Positions 63,958 through 64,000 of a DNA stretch of 64,000 nt are shown here, in pieces. The translations under genes and the position numbers were made by a program. Position 1 is the stretch's first letter; each line of letters starts with the position of its first letter. Under the pieces are notes generated by a model that worked only from the letters and a program-made list of their open reading frames with translations, did not search any database and was not told the DNA's origin. This DNA is from an uncultured Candidatus Nemicrothrix sp. (lineage in GTDB: Bacteria > Actinomycetota > Acidimicrobiia > Acidimicrobiales > Acidimicrobilacustridaceae): assembly GCA_903867185.1 (NCBI GenBank), contig CAIPQK010000171.1, positions 21,428 through 85,427 of the forward strand, read 5' to 3'.

Positions 63958-64000
63958 CCACGATCGAAACTCCCCTTCTCATTCCGAATCGTTCGGCCCG
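63954..64000 (+). CDS. ABC transporter permease, N-terminal fragment
   Basis: Begins MTTIETPLLIPNRSA and runs off the window. It starts in an ATGA overlap with the ATPase gene, so it is probably the ABC-2 type permease of the DrrAB-like exporter. Only the first 15 codons are visible. Confidence 0.6.
   Translation, partial: MTTIETPLLIPNRSA

Overview
This window is a gene-dense bacterial chromosome segment. There are about 70 protein-coding genes, most intergenic gaps are under 150 bp, and stop/start overlaps of the ATGA or GTGA type are frequent. Several features point to an actinobacterium, probably Acidimicrobiia-like: MurT/GatD cell-wall amidation genes, a DUF2469 gene in the rplS-yraN region, a wag31-like coiled-coil gene next to DUF177 and coaD, a GTP-type PEP carboxykinase, many GTG starts, and many genes whose -10 hexamer lies only 6-7 nt before the start codon. 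The class-level placement is inference. No tRNA, rRNA, insertion sequence, prophage or CRISPR array was seen.

Layout. 1-3.5 kb: tail of an AarF/UbiB-type kinase, then bioA-bioF-bioD, without bioB. 3.6-4.4 kb: a helix-turn-helix regulator with a cobalamin-binding domain that carries the Wx9EH signature of CarH-type photoreceptors. 4.4-5.4 kb: a D-2-hydroxyacid dehydrogenase. 5.4-10.2 kb: a four-gene minus-strand operon for an ECF transporter, led by a secreted, membrane-anchored transcobalamin-like (DUF4430) protein and preceded by a cobalamin riboswitch. This makes it a strong candidate B12 uptake system.

10.2-17.2 kb: an MpaB-type oxygenase, an atypical SDR, a GT-C-like membrane protein, murT-gatD-membrane protein, and a peroxiredoxin. 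17.2-30.6 kb is accessory metabolism: an FMN/FAD/Fe-S oxidoreductase, an acyl-CoA carboxyltransferase, three further SDR or medium-chain dehydrogenases, a sulfotransferase-amidase-PadR-SDR run, a GT39-like protein, SnoaL-like proteins, and a glutaredoxin/DsbA pair.

30.6-36.7 kb is the translation and protein-targeting block on the minus strand: ftsY, a small His/Asp-rich membrane protein, ffh, rpsP, khpA, rimM, trmD, rplS, DUF2469, yraN. 36.8-43.4 kb holds a HtrA-like protease, a two-component system, and a moxR-DUF58-VWA operon. 43.4-57.7 kb is the conserved rsmD-coaD-DivIVA-like-DUF177-rpmF-plsX, acpP-rnc-mutM-smc and DAK-recG chromosome and lipid block. The rnc gene appears to lack an ATG, GTG or TTG start. 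57.8-64 kb: rpmB, a cold-shock-like protein, pckG, small genes, a heme-degrading-type monooxygenase, methionine aminopeptidase with a SEC-C zinc motif, and the start of a DrrAB-type ABC exporter.
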